Made by a program: the position numbers and the translations under genes. Source: Homalodisca vitripennis (Eukaryota > Arthropoda > Insecta > Hemiptera > Cicadellidae). From it: a stretch of 64,000 bases of DNA. Location: NCBI RefSeq assembly GCF_021130785.1, contig NC_060208.1, positions 169,936,501 to 170,000,500 of the forward strand, given 5' to 3'. Positions 45,701 through 59,396 of the stretch are shown in pieces (positions within the stretch are counted from its first letter, which is position 1; each line of letters opens with the position of its first letter). The notes under the pieces were generated by a model. It was not told where the DNA came from. It ran no database searches and was given only the letters and a program-made list of their open reading frames with translations.

Positions 45701-46264
45701 TTGATTCACAAGTCAAGAACAGTAACGCTTCCATCTGTCAGTGGCCTCCAGCTCCCGCAGATTGGCGACAGTTCTGGTGACAATATTTTATCTTGTCATT
45801 TAATTTCTGACACTTTTACAATAGTTTACTACAAATTTTGCAGCTGAAAGTTTCATTCTATCATCGTTTAAATTTTACGAACAGCTTTGATGCCGGATGT
45901 CTGTCTACACACAAAACGTACAACTTACTGTCCTTTACTAAAACCATCCAAAGCTGATGCTGACCTCTCAAGAAAGAAAAGGTAATTGAAAACCCTTGAT
46001 TGTCAAACATGTATTACACTAATGTGATAGATCTTCAACGGTTGTAGAAATATTATTCCACTGCAAAATTTATAAACACCACCATGTACAAATTGGAATC
46101 ATAGTGATTAACAATTGTATACAGTATTAGTGAATAGTGCTGTCTAATATGGAGTCTGTCTGAACCAATCTTATACAAAACACTGCAGTGCAGCAGCAGT
46201 AGTTAGAGGGAACACTCTACCACGCCACATGCATTATATAGCCGTTATTATGCAGAACGCATAT
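42766..46264. other. A+T-rich DNA, nothing firmly recognised
   Basis: No exon could be supported. A short minus-strand coding-like stretch at about 45722-45785 reads VTRTVANLRELEATDRWKRY before a stop, and its family is unknown. A (TA)n lies at 45209-45229. Other open frames (43470-43667, 44099-44373, 44615-44803) look like background. Confidence 0.45.
45209..45229. repeat. (TA)n microsatellite
   Basis: A short pure dinucleotide run of about 21 bp. Confidence 0.9.
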
Positions 46265-47638
<1,374 letters not shown>

Positions 47639-47944
47639 TATAACAAATATTTTTTATTTACGTTTGAGATTTAAGACAACAGGTCACGGTCAAAGTTAAA
47701 TTTTATTTGTAATTTAATAATTTGTTTGTATAACATCTAACTTTTAGTGTTATTAAAAAATATGTTTTTTACTACGCATTGCCACCAATGAAATCCAATA
47801 CAAATGATATTTTTAAAACCGTTTAGTTGTAAAGTTATTCCTTGCGATGGTAGAAAACACAAAAACACTCCTGTTCTAAGTTTTTTTATTGATGATGGAT
47901 TATTTTTAAGGATATTGGATTTCTTATATAATTCATTGTCATAT

Positions 47945-48150
47945 GTTACAAAAAATATAACACTACGTTTCGAGGTTTGAAATCTATCGAGGTTCCTTAA
48001 TTTAAAAACCCCGAACGTAATACATCCCTTATACATTAGGAAGTCTAACCGCCTTCCTCAGGTTTAATAAAATTTATTATTTTGATTGTTAGCACTTGAG
48101 GAAGAGTGTAGAGTTCTCAATCCTCGAATCTTAATGTTTCCTTTAACATC
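47945..48150. repeat. Degenerate foldback of family F
   Basis: The left side reads TATAACACTACGTTTCGAGG, TTTGAAATCTATCGAGGTTC; the right side read in reverse complement gives ACATTAAGATTCGAGGATTG, AGAACTCTACACTCTTCC. These match the arms at 22975-23030 and 23085-23140. The GAAACG end survives on the left (minus strand), and the CTGANGA end is decayed on both sides. Confidence 0.55.
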
Positions 48151-48855
48151 AATTATCTTTTCAACAGTACATTGGTAAGTAAATTAATTTAACCTTTAAT
48201 GTTATTAATTTTGAAATTCGTAACTAGTGTTGTAAAAGAATTATTCTAGTATAGTAACTATACCCTTGATTGTTTTATTTATTTAACAAGAATTATAATG
48301 CCTTGTAATGGGGAAACCTTAATATAGAAAACACACTTTTTAAAATTGCAGTACGGTGTTTGACCTACTGATTATATAACTTTGCTTAGCAGCAGAGCCA
48401 AAAATAGTGTTCATTACCATCTGGACTGTTTAAAAACATATGATAAACGTATCTTACCTTATCTTATCTTCCTAAAAAGATGCCTCAAACATAAAATAAA
48501 AACAAGGATTGTTATGTTATGTTCCTGTCATAAAACAAACTAACATTGGCAATGGATAGTTTGAAAAGGGATAATACCATATCAAAACATTTTACAATCG
48601 TTATATGTTTTGCCTTTTTTGTAACATATAACGGTGGTACATGAACGAAATTCTATTATATCTACAAAATAACAGTTTTTAATAACTACTAATAGCAAAA
48701 AAGGATTGAGTTGGACTGAAAAATTTTTCAAGCTTAACAAAGCACCTGTCAATTTAATAAAATATTTATTTCACTGTTGATTTAATAATTTTAAATTGAG
48801 TTTATTAATATTAATTAAAAATTCATGATAAAAACAAACAATGACCGAGTAAAGG
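48151..48855. other. A+T-rich DNA with one hairpin
   Basis: CGTTATATGTT (48599-48609) pairs exactly with AACATATAACG (48623-48633). Otherwise nothing was recognised. Confidence 0.5.
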
Positions 48856-48955
48856 CCCCCCCCCCCCCCACCCCCCCCCCCCCCCACCCCCCCCCCCCCC
48901 CACCCCCCCCCCCCCCCACCCCCCCCCCCCCCCACCCCCCCCCCCCCCCACCCCC
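48856..48955. repeat. C15A minisatellite, exact 16-bp period
   Basis: A poly-C tract interrupted by single A residues at 48870, 48886, 48902, 48918, 48934 and 48950, exactly 16 bp apart. The minus strand is (G15T)n, which would form stacked G-quadruplexes; the C strand could form i-motifs. A 103-codon minus frame across it is a glycine/valine/tryptophan translation of the repeat and is not a gene. Confidence 0.95.
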
Positions 48956-49584
48956 AGTATTGCACAATTTCTCTTCTGTTTGCCGGGGAATGTAAAATTT
49001 GTTTCTGGTAAATTTTACTGAGTGTCACTTCACAGACTATCTTAAGAATTAAATAAGTTATAGTTTTGAAATTTGCATGCAACCTCAGCGAAGCTACGCG
49101 AAATATAGTGGGTGTACTCTTAACTTGTATATATAAATGAAGTACATGAAGTTTTGTGCCGAGAATACTCTGTTATTTTACACTGTTTTCGAGATACATG
49201 TCAATTTTTAATACTAGGGTTCTGTAAGCTTGGTAATTTTAGGTGTATATTAAGAATGGCAATACATATATAGTTTAAACTTAAAGTATTTAAGAAAATT
49301 GGAAATTACCCAACGTTGTTATAACAGAGACCAAATCTGAATTATAGACATGATGAAATCACAACTTGAAAAATTATAAAAAAAGAAACTTTGATGAAAT
49401 GAGATAGATTATTTGGAAATTGTTTCACACTCCGCACATTGGGTGACGTGATGTTATTACTCACATTTAAATTAATTTAATTGAGTAAGACTCCCACTTT
49501 GATGTTACTTAATCATTTATGCTTTGTTTAAAGTGTTTTTTGTGAAGGAAATATGATTTATCTCACATTATTGCCATCGATTAG
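48956..49584. other. A+T-rich spacer, nothing recognised
   Basis: No supported feature was found. Confidence 0.5.
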
Positions 49585-51800
49585 AGATGCAGAAAACCAG
49601 TAAACACTACGTCGAAACGTTTGAGATCTACATGCTGATTTTCTCAGGTGGAAAAAAAACACCTAACACATGTTTTAAACATAGTGTGCATGGAGTTGTC
49701 ACACAATATCGTTTTTGTGATTCTTGACTTAAGGTTGGGACACACATAACCGCACCGTGCCCGAAACGTGAGTCGGCCAATTGCGGGCCACGTGCGGGGC
49801 TCGGCTCGGTTACCGTGAGGCCACACATGTCCGTAATGCAGTCCGAGCGCAACAATCTCACTGTTTTGTACTAGAGCATGTTTCTTTTTCAATTCGAAGT
49901 GACAGATACTTAAAAAATATTCGGAAGATTAAGTATTGCTTGAGAAAATTGTTTAATTTCATTGTTGTTATTTTTATTAATCGCTGTGGTGAATGAAACA
50001 TTGCAATGCCACAGTAAAGCTTTCTACAATCAGCTAGTATGTAAAATTTGTAAATATCATTATCTTGGTTATATATTTTTATCCCTATGATTCTTGTTCA
50101 TTGTGTTTCATTGCAGTAAATTTTGGTCAAATTACACTATAAACAGTATAATTTGGTATTTTTGTTTTAAAACCCAAAAGCTAAAGTGTGTGCCAAAGAG
50201 TTTGCCATGTTGCAAGCCCGTTTAAAATAATAATTTGTAAAACATAGTAAATATTTGTAAAATATATACTGGAGAACATACAAAAAAACACATTTTACAA
50301 CATTTTTTCTTTTATAGCTCCGAGGACATATAATTTGTGGCCAGAATTAGTCAAATATAGTAGAAACATAAATATATTTTCTAAAAAAATTAGAGTACGG
50401 TTGATCGGTCAGAATGATATTCAGTATATGTTTAAGATAATAAATTAGTGTCTGGTTAGTCCTGTCTGCTAAATTATAATAATATTTAAATAGACACGTT
50501 TATAGCATTATAAAATAATTATTTATAATATAATATTTAATGTTACATGTATAAAGCCTGATATTTGAATTGTATAAATCATGCAATAAATCCTTTGTAT
50601 TTAATACAACACAATAGTTTTATACTAAATTTAAACATTGAAACGTAATATTACATTATTTACTACATAAGCTACAATAACTCATTTTTATCATTTCATT
50701 CTTGCTCGTTTCCGCTATTTTTATATTTATACCCCTTTTTGTATATAGTATGCCCAACACAGGCACAGCCTTATGGGGTACCTAAATTTTCCTTATTTTG
50801 TAAATCTATTGGCCTAATTATTAGTTTAAAAAAAGAAAGAAAAACCTATAAGGATGTAACCTACTTTTTATATTACTGCTATTGTAAATACGTTATGTCA
50901 TAGTATTATTTATTATCAAGCACTGGCAATAATATTTATTTGTAGTATTCAGTTTGTTATTTTGGGGAGAATCAATTTATTTCTTATTATCATTTATTTT
51001 AACATGGGTTTTTCTTGCTTTTAAATCTTATTTTAAATAAAAATATTTTTATTTTATTGAAGTGAAAAGAATAAAAAAATAAAAATGTCATAGAAACATT
51101 CTATATATGACCCTTACAAAATACCGGAATAAATTTATCAAGTAACTTCAATACATCAAAGAAAAATAGATTTTTGTGCAAATAATTACATGTTTGTTAT
51201 TTATTAATTAATGAAAAATGTTTATAGATTTTTCATAATTCGAATTTAGTTGTTTAAAATCACTTAATGTACAACATGGTTTTCAAATTTGTTGTAATTT
51301 TAGCACAATAGCAAAATATGACTAGTTTACTCTACGGTAAGAAAATGTAATACTTTTATAAATAAATATGATTTTATACGCGAACACAGGATGTAGAGTT
51401 AGTAGGCTATACTAAATAATTCAATAAAAATAGAACTTGTAGACTACTTAAATAGTTTTAAAAAGAAGAACGCAACAGTAAACAACACATGATGCCGCTT
51501 ACGACATCACGTGCGGTCTACGGACCGCACCGTGCCCGTCAAAATTCAAACTCCACATATCGGTGACGGTGCGGTCACGACGGTCTGGTGTCGTTGCGGA
51601 CATGTGTGGACTTGCAGGTTGAAAACTGCGCTGCAATTATTTCACCGTATGACGGCCAACAATCGGCAGACTGACGTGTAGGGCTCGGTGCGGTTATGTG
51701 TGTCCCAACCTTTATGCGTGTCACGCTCAGGTATGATTTGTGTAATCCACCTGATTAAGATATCAGATTGGAGATTTTGAAACGTTTTGTTTCTGATTTA
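49585..51800. mobile_element. Family F foldback split by a nested TIR element
   Basis: Outer arms: the left (49610-49655) reads on the minus strand CCACCTGAGAAAATCAGC...CTCAAACG, and the right (51750-51793) on the plus strand CCACCTGATTAAGATATCAG...TTTTGAAACG. These match the family F arms at 22.95-23.18 kb, which lie only about 100 bp apart there. Here they are more than 2 kb apart because a second element lies between them. The CCACCTGA and GAAACG words of the right arm are retained, but CTGANGA reads CTGATTA. Confidence 0.55.
49732..51711. mobile_element. TTA-flanked TIR transposon, non-autonomous (PIF/Harbinger-like by structure)
   Basis: The 1980-bp element is flanked by TTA on both sides (49729-49731 and 51712-51714). 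Its ends are perfect 26-bp inverted repeats beginning AGGTTGGGACACACATAACC and continuing GCACCG. A subterminal inverted pair CCACACATGTCCG / CGGACATGTGTGG lies at 49821-49833 and 51597-51609. The GC-rich right subterminal region holds an exact hairpin GTGCGGTC-TACG-GACCGCAC (51511-51530) and several GTGCGGTC-type words, as transposase-binding arrays often do. The interior is A+T-rich with no coding. A 3-bp TTA duplication fits PIF/Harbinger, but without a transposase the superfamily is an inference. Confidence 0.75.
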
Positions 51801-54800
51801 TTGTATCACTGAATATGGCTAATTAATTTTGTTAGGTTACCCAGTCAATTCTTAACGTATGTTAATCCGATGACTAAAGGATCAAAATACAAAATTTTTA
51901 AAACACTATTTTATGACTTTATATTTTAGGATCTATACATCCAATTGATTCTTACACACATACCTAAATTCGTGACTAAAATTCATAAACAATAATAACT
52001 GTAAAGACTTTACAACAATATAAATTAAGAATATAAATCCCTAAACTACCTATGTTTAGTAGTTGAAATAAGATATGTTCAATTAAGAATTTTTTTATTC
52101 TTATTTGTACACAAAACTCGGTTGCTCCACCGTGCTTAGAGATCTTATCTATCAATCGTAGTGCACTAAAATGTGTACCTGATGAGACAATGAGACTACC
52201 AATTTCACCTATTTATAGATGTCTCTGATGTCAAAACGATGTAAATTTTTCGTTTTGAGCTTCTTAATCGTCAACATTCTTTGGATCTCTTCAAACGAAT
52301 ATGACTCCAGATTCCAGGAGTCAAGTCTGATAATATAGTGTCAGATACCATCCGCAGCAACAATACGAAGGCGAACTGGAGCTAAACTCAAAATTCACAT
52401 TCTTACTTGTATTTTCAAATCCTCATAAAATTACTTCAGTTTGTATGCCTAACCCCCCTAAAACTGGACTCCTTATTTAATCTTTATAATACTAGTGATG
52501 TCTTTAAACTTTTCCACAGGCACATTGAGAGTGCCTATGTTTTTCGTAATGCAATATTCTTGACAGCTTTCGGGAACATACATTTTATCGCAATGTAATA
52601 CATTTGCACATGCAAGTGCTTAAAGCGGGGAAAAATTCATGGCGTGTATTAAAAATTATATCAAATTATACTAGCAATACAATATTACAATATTAAATTA
52701 TGTTATCAGAATTTATTATATAGAGCAAGTTTTTATAAGAGGTACAACATAACTATGTATTACTGCTACAATGCATTGTACAGTTCTTACAAATCTTACG
52801 CAAAAGAAATGTAACATCACGGGTAACATGTTTTCCATACAATGAAAATGAGATTTCATGGAGATGACAAGCCACCTATATCTACATCCCAGAAAAACAC
52901 AATGGGGACAAAATCAAAAACTGTTATAAATCAAAGGTATTAATAATGTAGTTTTCCACATGATAAACATATCAATACATTTAATTTTAAAAATAAAACT
53001 GCATTAATATTAAAATCAAAATTTTCCTTTCGATTTGAACCTTAGATGAATTTATTTACGTTTTTACTCATTAAAACCTGATGGAACATTAGTTGTAAGT
53101 TATTTGCTTACTGTTATATTTCCTTGTTAATTTATATTTTATATCTGTAAATATTTATACAATTTTTAGTCTGAAAAGGTATACTTAGATATAGGTAAAT
53201 GTATCATAAAGTTTGACCATATTTGGTGTATTTGTGTTTTGAAGAGACGTAATTTATATATACATACACTGACGTATAGGTATAATTATGTATACATAGA
53301 ATTCTGCGTATAACTATAGTTTCCGTGCTCATTCTATTGTCTATTACACAGTAGTACATACACTTTGACACCCATATAAAAAGGTGCAGAAACTAATTAC
53401 TTTCTGGTTGAGTTAAAACATTAGTAATAAGTGTCAGCGCCATAAATATTTACTTTTACGTGAATAAATACTTGGATTGAACTTAGTAAGAAGTGCTTAT
53501 TATTTTTCTTTTCTTAAATGGTTTGGATCTGTTTTTTTCCGAATCTCATTAATAAATTAAATTGAAGCAATATAAGCTAATTTGTATTTAGCTTATAAAG
53601 CAACAACAAATTGAATTCCTAGGATCGCAAAATCAAAAGTTGTTATCACTCCAAATAACAAGTATAGTTTAGTGGGTTTTGAGTTTTATGAACATATAAG
53701 ATTTTATATAATTATTATTCTATAAATATTTGACATTAATCACACAGAAAGCTAGTATTATTTCAATTAATAATCATCCAGGTAGAGGATGATTAAGTTT
53801 CAATTGAGTAAAGGGATCAGTAAGGTGGTTAAAAATGACGTAACTATCAACGTGAACTATTCTCATGGGGTCAGTAAGTAATTGTAGCTTATGCTGGCGT
53901 TACTGCTAATATTCTATCAGCGTAGCACCTGGAGTAATAACAGTAGCACTATACTCTATAGTTTATATTCTGCGAGGAAATCTCTAGTTATGACCACGAT
54001 TATAGTTATGATAATTTTATTGTGATTAGGGCTGCTATTTAAAATATACATTTAGAATTTTATCATGCATCATAATTTTTATAACTTTGCGTTTATTTCA
54101 ATCCCTTATGGGCCAGGATTTGCAAAAAATTAGAAAAATAATTAGAAAGTATAGTAGAGTAGTAGAATAAGTAGATATCTAAATTTACGATGTAAAACAA
54201 AAGTTTAGTCGCTCTTTTAGTAAGATGAACGGTCGTGGTGTCACTTAACGACGAGTTGTAGAGATCGCAAAAGATTTACAGCCCAAGTTGACTGGTGACG
54301 GAGACAACATGTGATAAATGTGGCTCTGTGAAATATACGCTTGCTTGTACTATAACGTAAAAAACTACAAAACATCAATATTAGACTGATTTATATTTAT
54401 ACAGGCACTTGTTAATCACGCGGTACAACTAGTTTTACTAAATAAAGCATTTGATAAGGCCTAGAGCATATGATAGGAAACTCTGACAGGCTTAAAAACA
54501 GAGTGATGTAAAGTAGATATTCACCAGATTCCTGAATAATCAAGGAGAAATTGAAGAAGTAAAAAACGAAAGGAAAATCATAACTATTAGACTGGTTACA
54601 TGCATAAAGAATGTTTTTGAAATACTATTTGAAAAAAATTTCGTTAAAATCAAGAGAAGGCTTCTGTTATCGAATTATTATATATTTTCAATGTCAACGA
54701 ACTGCTTGTCTAACTTCGTCATACAACTCCCTACCGGTGAGGACAGTCGGATTGTCATCCCTGCATGACCTCCTTCCTACCTCTGAAACGTTACTCAACT

Positions 54801-57322
54801 CCTAATTCCCTTGTTACTATTGGTTCTTAGCTCTACTACGGGTATTGTCTCCAAGATCTTACGTCTGCAGTAGAATATAATCGATCATATGTTAGTCTGG
54901 TTATTTAAACGCGTATGTGACAGAAACGGCCAAATATAAAAGTAATTGAATCCTATTAAGTAAGGGCTCTGTAAGGTATTAGTAGCCCACTCACTCAGTA
55001 AGTGATAGATGAAGTGGATCAAGTACTTTTTGTGATTCAATCTTTATTGAAAACTAAATCTGGCTATTGCCACTCATACAAATTTTAGAACCTTATGTAC
55101 TTTATTTGCTAGTGCATAAGAGTATAAATACTTTTGATATGCAAACTTAAGGACCTTTAGATATAACATTGAAATGTAAATTAAAATTATTATTTACTCC
55201 ATAAATCAAAGTCTACTACGTTTAAATCTCGAACTATGAAATATTAGACGTGGGTTTTTCCAAAATACCCGAAAAACATCATACATGCTCCTAATTAGTT
55301 GATCCGTTACGGCGGCCTGATATACAAGACATAAAACTGGTACTAGATCTATTACAAATATACATCGTTTTGAGAATGGAGAGAAGAGAGGATCTAATAG
55401 AGTTTATCAATCGTCTAAATGTGCCCAGAAGACTAAACTCAAGTTCTATTAAGTTAACGTTTTACTCGGTTATGGTATAAACATTTTTTTAAATTTTATA
55501 ATCACAAGACTTTTAGTTCTTTCAAAACAAATTCAATTTACTGTTTAGTCTACCTACATTATTTATACTTTTATCGTATAAAAATATAAACCTATTTCGC
55601 ATTCAAAGTATGAGTTTGAGTCCAAAGACTATTTTTGCTTAACAGTCTGGTTTTTAGTGAATAAACACATAAAATACTTATTTCTAATTCTTTATCTTTG
55701 TAAAGGAGTAAAACATTTTTTGCTTACCACCAACTTGAGCTAAAACAAAAAAATATTAAAATGCGTGTTTATAGTGAAATTGTAATCAGCTGCATATTAT
55801 CAGTAAACCTGTTCTAATGCTCGCAGCCAGTTCCTCGGTAAGAGATTTCCCCTTGGATGTTTTAAGAAAAATTTGGAAAAAGGGAAAAAATATATTTGTT
55901 TCGATATAAAATAATCAGAACCAAATTTTTCATATGATTTTTGATATTCCAGGACAACGTAAAATCACCAGAAAATAGATCCAATCCAACATGGCCAGGC
56001 GATAAAATACTTATTTAAATTAAAAACATTTAAATTTATCAATCTTGGAGGTAATTTATAAATAGCACTCCGCTAATAGTATACAATATTAGTTTTCAAC
56101 CAGACTAGGTAGGAATAGTGGCATGGATTTCATACACAAACGATACAATAGCAAAATGATTTGCTATGTGACAAAATGAAATAGTTTAAAATCAAATATA
56201 ATATTTAGATTATAAACGTTCATTTCCAATTTAGGACAACGTCATAAAACGTATTTGTTCAAGATTTTAGCGTTTTCAACCCCTGCGCACCGCCTCATGT
56301 GATGCCAGGAATTTACTAGCGAAGCGGCCTATAGTATAATGTGCAGGGATAGGTGTAGGGTAGCGGCAATGGAGCTTCTCTGAACAAAAGGCGGAAGATA
56401 ATTGTACATTATTTTGTCAGATGTCATGTCGTTTGTTAGAAATACCATATGTCTGAATCCTCGTTTCTTCGGGGGGAGAAACTGGAAGTTGAATCCCTAA
56501 AAGTAAAAACTTTCAGTCCACCAATTACAAAAGACATACATTGTTTTACAAAACATCCTGTATTCTACCACATGGTAGAATATCCGTTCTAAAAACAAAC
56601 TCATCTATACAAGTGGTTCACAATGGAAAAGTAATACTTGAATTAATAGCTTTTGTGTCTATACGATAAGTACATATGAAACGTTTATATAAATTGCAAT
56701 ATGAGAAGGTCATGTATACTTATAATATGATCTAATATGACCTATAATATTTTAGGTGACTTACAAATTTACTTTTATTAACAACAAAATATTGCCGTTT
56801 TCGTTTCACTTAAATATGTTGAAGACTTCACTCACTCAAGTGTATCCATTTTTTGGGAGAAACTTACCCAAAATTACCTACTTTGTTTACAAGTGTAACT
56901 TAATGTAGTCATGGGGTTAATCTATTGTTTAATATGCTATCTCTAGCACAATTGTTTCCAGCCTAAGCCAAACAGTCGCAGGTGACACCTATTCCGAGGT
57001 TAAAATCGGAATTGAACTCATTTTACTACGCAACATCACGAGAATTTAACGCAACGTCATTACACTTGGGTTTAACTTGACACATTAGCAACAATCAATT
57101 GTTTTATAAAATCACATGTTTATAATATGAAATTGGCCATGTTAATAATTTAAATATTTTTAATATATCAATAAATTACGTTTCAAAATAGACTAGATTT
57201 AGTGTGACAGTTTCGTCCAGTTGATATTATCCAAATAGTATATCTATCCTTACCATCTTCCTGTGCGAAAGCGCCGTCTTGGTATTGAAGTTATTTGTCG
57301 CAACAGTGAGTTATTCTTTTAG
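51801..57322. other. A+T-rich DNA, nothing firmly recognised
   Basis: Over 5.5 kb no exon or transposon could be supported. Hairpins are TCAAAACGA...TCGTTTTGA at 52231-52258 and AATCATCC-AGGTAGA-GGATGATT at 53771-53793. At about 54700-54790 the minus strand reads GRRSCRDDNPTVLTGRELYD, coding-like in composition but unassigned. A GC-raised patch at 56280-56395 has CCCCTGCGCAC facing GTGCAGGG. Confidence 0.45.
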
Positions 57323-57504
57323 TTTGTGTTCATTTACCTTGGGCGCCTTCTACATGTCACGGAACCAGATTTCAGTGTTACAGGACTGTTACCATGCTTT
57401 AAAAAAGGAGAAAATATTACAGCATGTGTTGCAATGGTTTCGTTAAATATCAGTATTTCCGTAATATACGCAATGTCAACATTAATGCATGGAGTTTTTT
57501 CAAG
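57323..57504 (+). CDS. Candidate internal exon of a multi-pass membrane protein
   Basis: A textbook acceptor TTATTCTTTTAG (ending 57322) and donor CAAG|GTAAGC (intron from 57505) bound a 182-bp block open in one plus-strand frame. It has 60 codons plus two bases, so the exon starts in phase 0 and ends in phase 2. The translation begins FVFIYLGRLLHVTEPDFSVT, continues LLPCFKKGENITACVA and then has a hydrophobic run MVSLNISISVIYAM, ending MHGVFS. One or two membrane segments are likely, with NIT as a possible glycosylation site. There is no in-frame ATG at the start, as expected for an internal exon. It may belong to an MFS-type carrier, but I do not recognise the family. No flanking exon was found. 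Confidence 0.45.
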
Positions 57505-58639
57505 GTAAGCCTCCCACGCTGCCACGAAGTATGGCGTGCGTTTAATTTGTTATAACTAAATTAACTGAAATATAAAACTACATTTTGTGATTTTCTATTG
57601 TATGATATCCACATTTTAAATTGAGGAATAGAATATGTTTTATATTTTATAATTATACAGTTATTGTCAGTAATTGGGTATTTTATATAATATTTAAAAT
57701 ATTATTAAAACTGATTGGATTTTCTATTTTTAAACAAATTATTTATAAATTTACGTCCCAATATTTGTAGTCAATTCAATAATATTTGTATGCCTATTTT
57801 TTACTTTATTTACATGTATGGTTCCGAATATGAAAACATAATATATGTCTATATATGGGTGCTACTTTGTAATATAAGTAGGGGAGAGTCAAATATCCAT
57901 AAATTTAGTTGTAAAAACCAAAAGTACAGTATACCAAATTAACCGAAACTGTGTATGTAGTTAGTTTAATTAGGCAGTTTCAATTACAAATGGCAGCTAT
58001 GAAAAAACATTTTTGGGAATTCATTTTAAACTGGTTTTTAGATATAAATATGAAACCAATAATAGTATATGTATCCATGTGCAGAGAGAGTGGCACATTT
58101 ATGTGTGACATTTTATAGTAGGATGAAACAAACGTTGAATCCTGCAGTAGTGTTACCATTAGCAATCTATATGCTAATATTGTGAACTCTTATAGTGCAA
58201 CTGCACTGCAGTGAGAGAATACTATTATCCTTTTCTACATTCGAATCCTCTGGATACACGTTTAAACCTGTTCTGAGGTAGTTATTACAAGAAGAAGCCA
58301 CGAACACGATTGAGACTCTTAGAACTTCGGGTCCTTTGACTTCACGATAACACAGTGAACTATATTCGTCATCGTCTTGGCGAGAAGAGTTATGATTGTG
58401 TTTGATTGGAACCACTGCCCTTTCAAATAGATTTGTTGCTCTGACAAAACTTTATTTTGACGACGGCTCTTCTCAAAAGACCTCGAATCTTTCAAAATAT
58501 TTAAAACCTCATAACAGATCCAGAAATCCAAAGAATTAAAAAAGAATATTAAAGCATTCCAAAAATTCCTGTATCAAGAAATAATACATTTTTTCGGACA
58601 GTCACGTACTTAATAACATAACCAGCTCTTTGTGTGATG
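57505..58639. other. A+T-rich DNA, nothing recognised
   Basis: Probably intron if the exon at 57323-57504 is real. Minus-strand frames at 57980-58165, 58167-58415 and 58319-58531 have no family resemblance. Confidence 0.45.
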
Positions 58640-58687
58640 TTTATTAGTCCCTAGTCTGGTGTCCAAGTTGAGGCAGTAGATAGAAAC

Positions 58688-59087
58688 ATGGATGGCATTG
58701 TAGATCAAATAACCAATAAAGAGGTTTGTATTATTTTTGCTGTAGCAAACAATCTATCCGCTCAAAACTTAAATTACACTAACACAGACTAATCATTTAT
58801 CGGCTCACTGCGTAATATAATCAGCAAAAAACTATTTTACGAACTGTTTTATCCGTCTGATATTCCCTCGATTTGATCATCATCCAGAGGGGTACATAAA
58901 CAAAACTGGAAGACATATTCATTCTGAAATCCAGAGTTTTGATAACGTATCAATTGTTTGTGAGTTATTAGAAATATCTATGCTTCAAAGGCCTGACTTT
59001 AAAAATCATAGACAGCATCTCAAAAAGCGTGGAAAGACTAAATTATGCAATAGTATTAAGAATACTGTGCTAGGTTTGCTCTCCTAG
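58688..59087 (+). pseudogene. CR1-like ORF1 remnant with SGNH-esterase-like end
   Basis: From ATG at 58688 the frame reads DQITNKEVCIIFAVANNLSA, the place where CR1 ORF1 esterase domains have an I-x-x-G-x-ND block, then meets stops after 58786. In a different frame, 58935-59087 reads SFDNVSIVCELLEISMLQRP, then DFKNHRQHLKKRGKTKLCNS before a TAG. The family's terminal catalytic block is F-x-x-HGxHLxxxGK; here the histidine is kept and the glycine is an arginine. Esterase domains in CR1 ORF1 are thought to aid RNP or membrane interaction. Homology is by recalled pattern. Confidence 0.55.
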
Positions 59088-59127
59088 GGGGCGGTCTCGG
59101 CCGGAATTCTGCACCCGACGACGACAT

Positions 59128-59304
59128 GGAGAATCAGCAGCAGACTCACGTGTCCAGCAGTATTGTTTCCAGTTCCTTGACGATGGCTCCACCGAGCATC
59201 GAGTCTTTGGAGGAATTTCCACCCCTGACTTCTGACTCCGGATCTTCTCTAAATGCTAAATCGTCTTTTTTATATTTACAGCAGGAAAAAAACTGTTGTT
59301 AATA
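59128..59304 (+). pseudogene. Short ORF at the ORF1/ORF2 junction of the CR1-like element
   Basis: An ATG-initiated frame of 58 codons (59128-59304) contains SSSLTMAPPSIESLEEFPPL and TSDSGSSLN, Ser/Pro-rich with an EEFPPL motif of the kind seen in non-LTR ORF1 proteins. It sits in a GC-rich part of the element with repeated GGGGGC(C)GGTCTCG words at 59089 and 59339. It may be a displaced N-terminal ORF1 piece, which would make the copy rearranged. Confidence 0.4.
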
Positions 59305-59396
59305 GTCTGAGAGGTTTAATGGATCATAGTGTTGTAGAGGGGGCCGGTCTCGAGGGGGGTCATACTTGCCAATGATTTTTCAGAGAAAATCGAACT

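Noticed and set aside
48771..49082. 103-codon minus-strand frame rich in Gly, Val and Trp
   Set aside because: It is the translation of the (G15T)n minisatellite and its A+T-rich flanks, with no independent evidence of coding.
49628..49996. Overlapping frames on both strands with raised G+C
   Set aside because: They fall in the terminal inverted repeat and subterminal GC-rich part of the TTA-flanked element, which explains the open frames.
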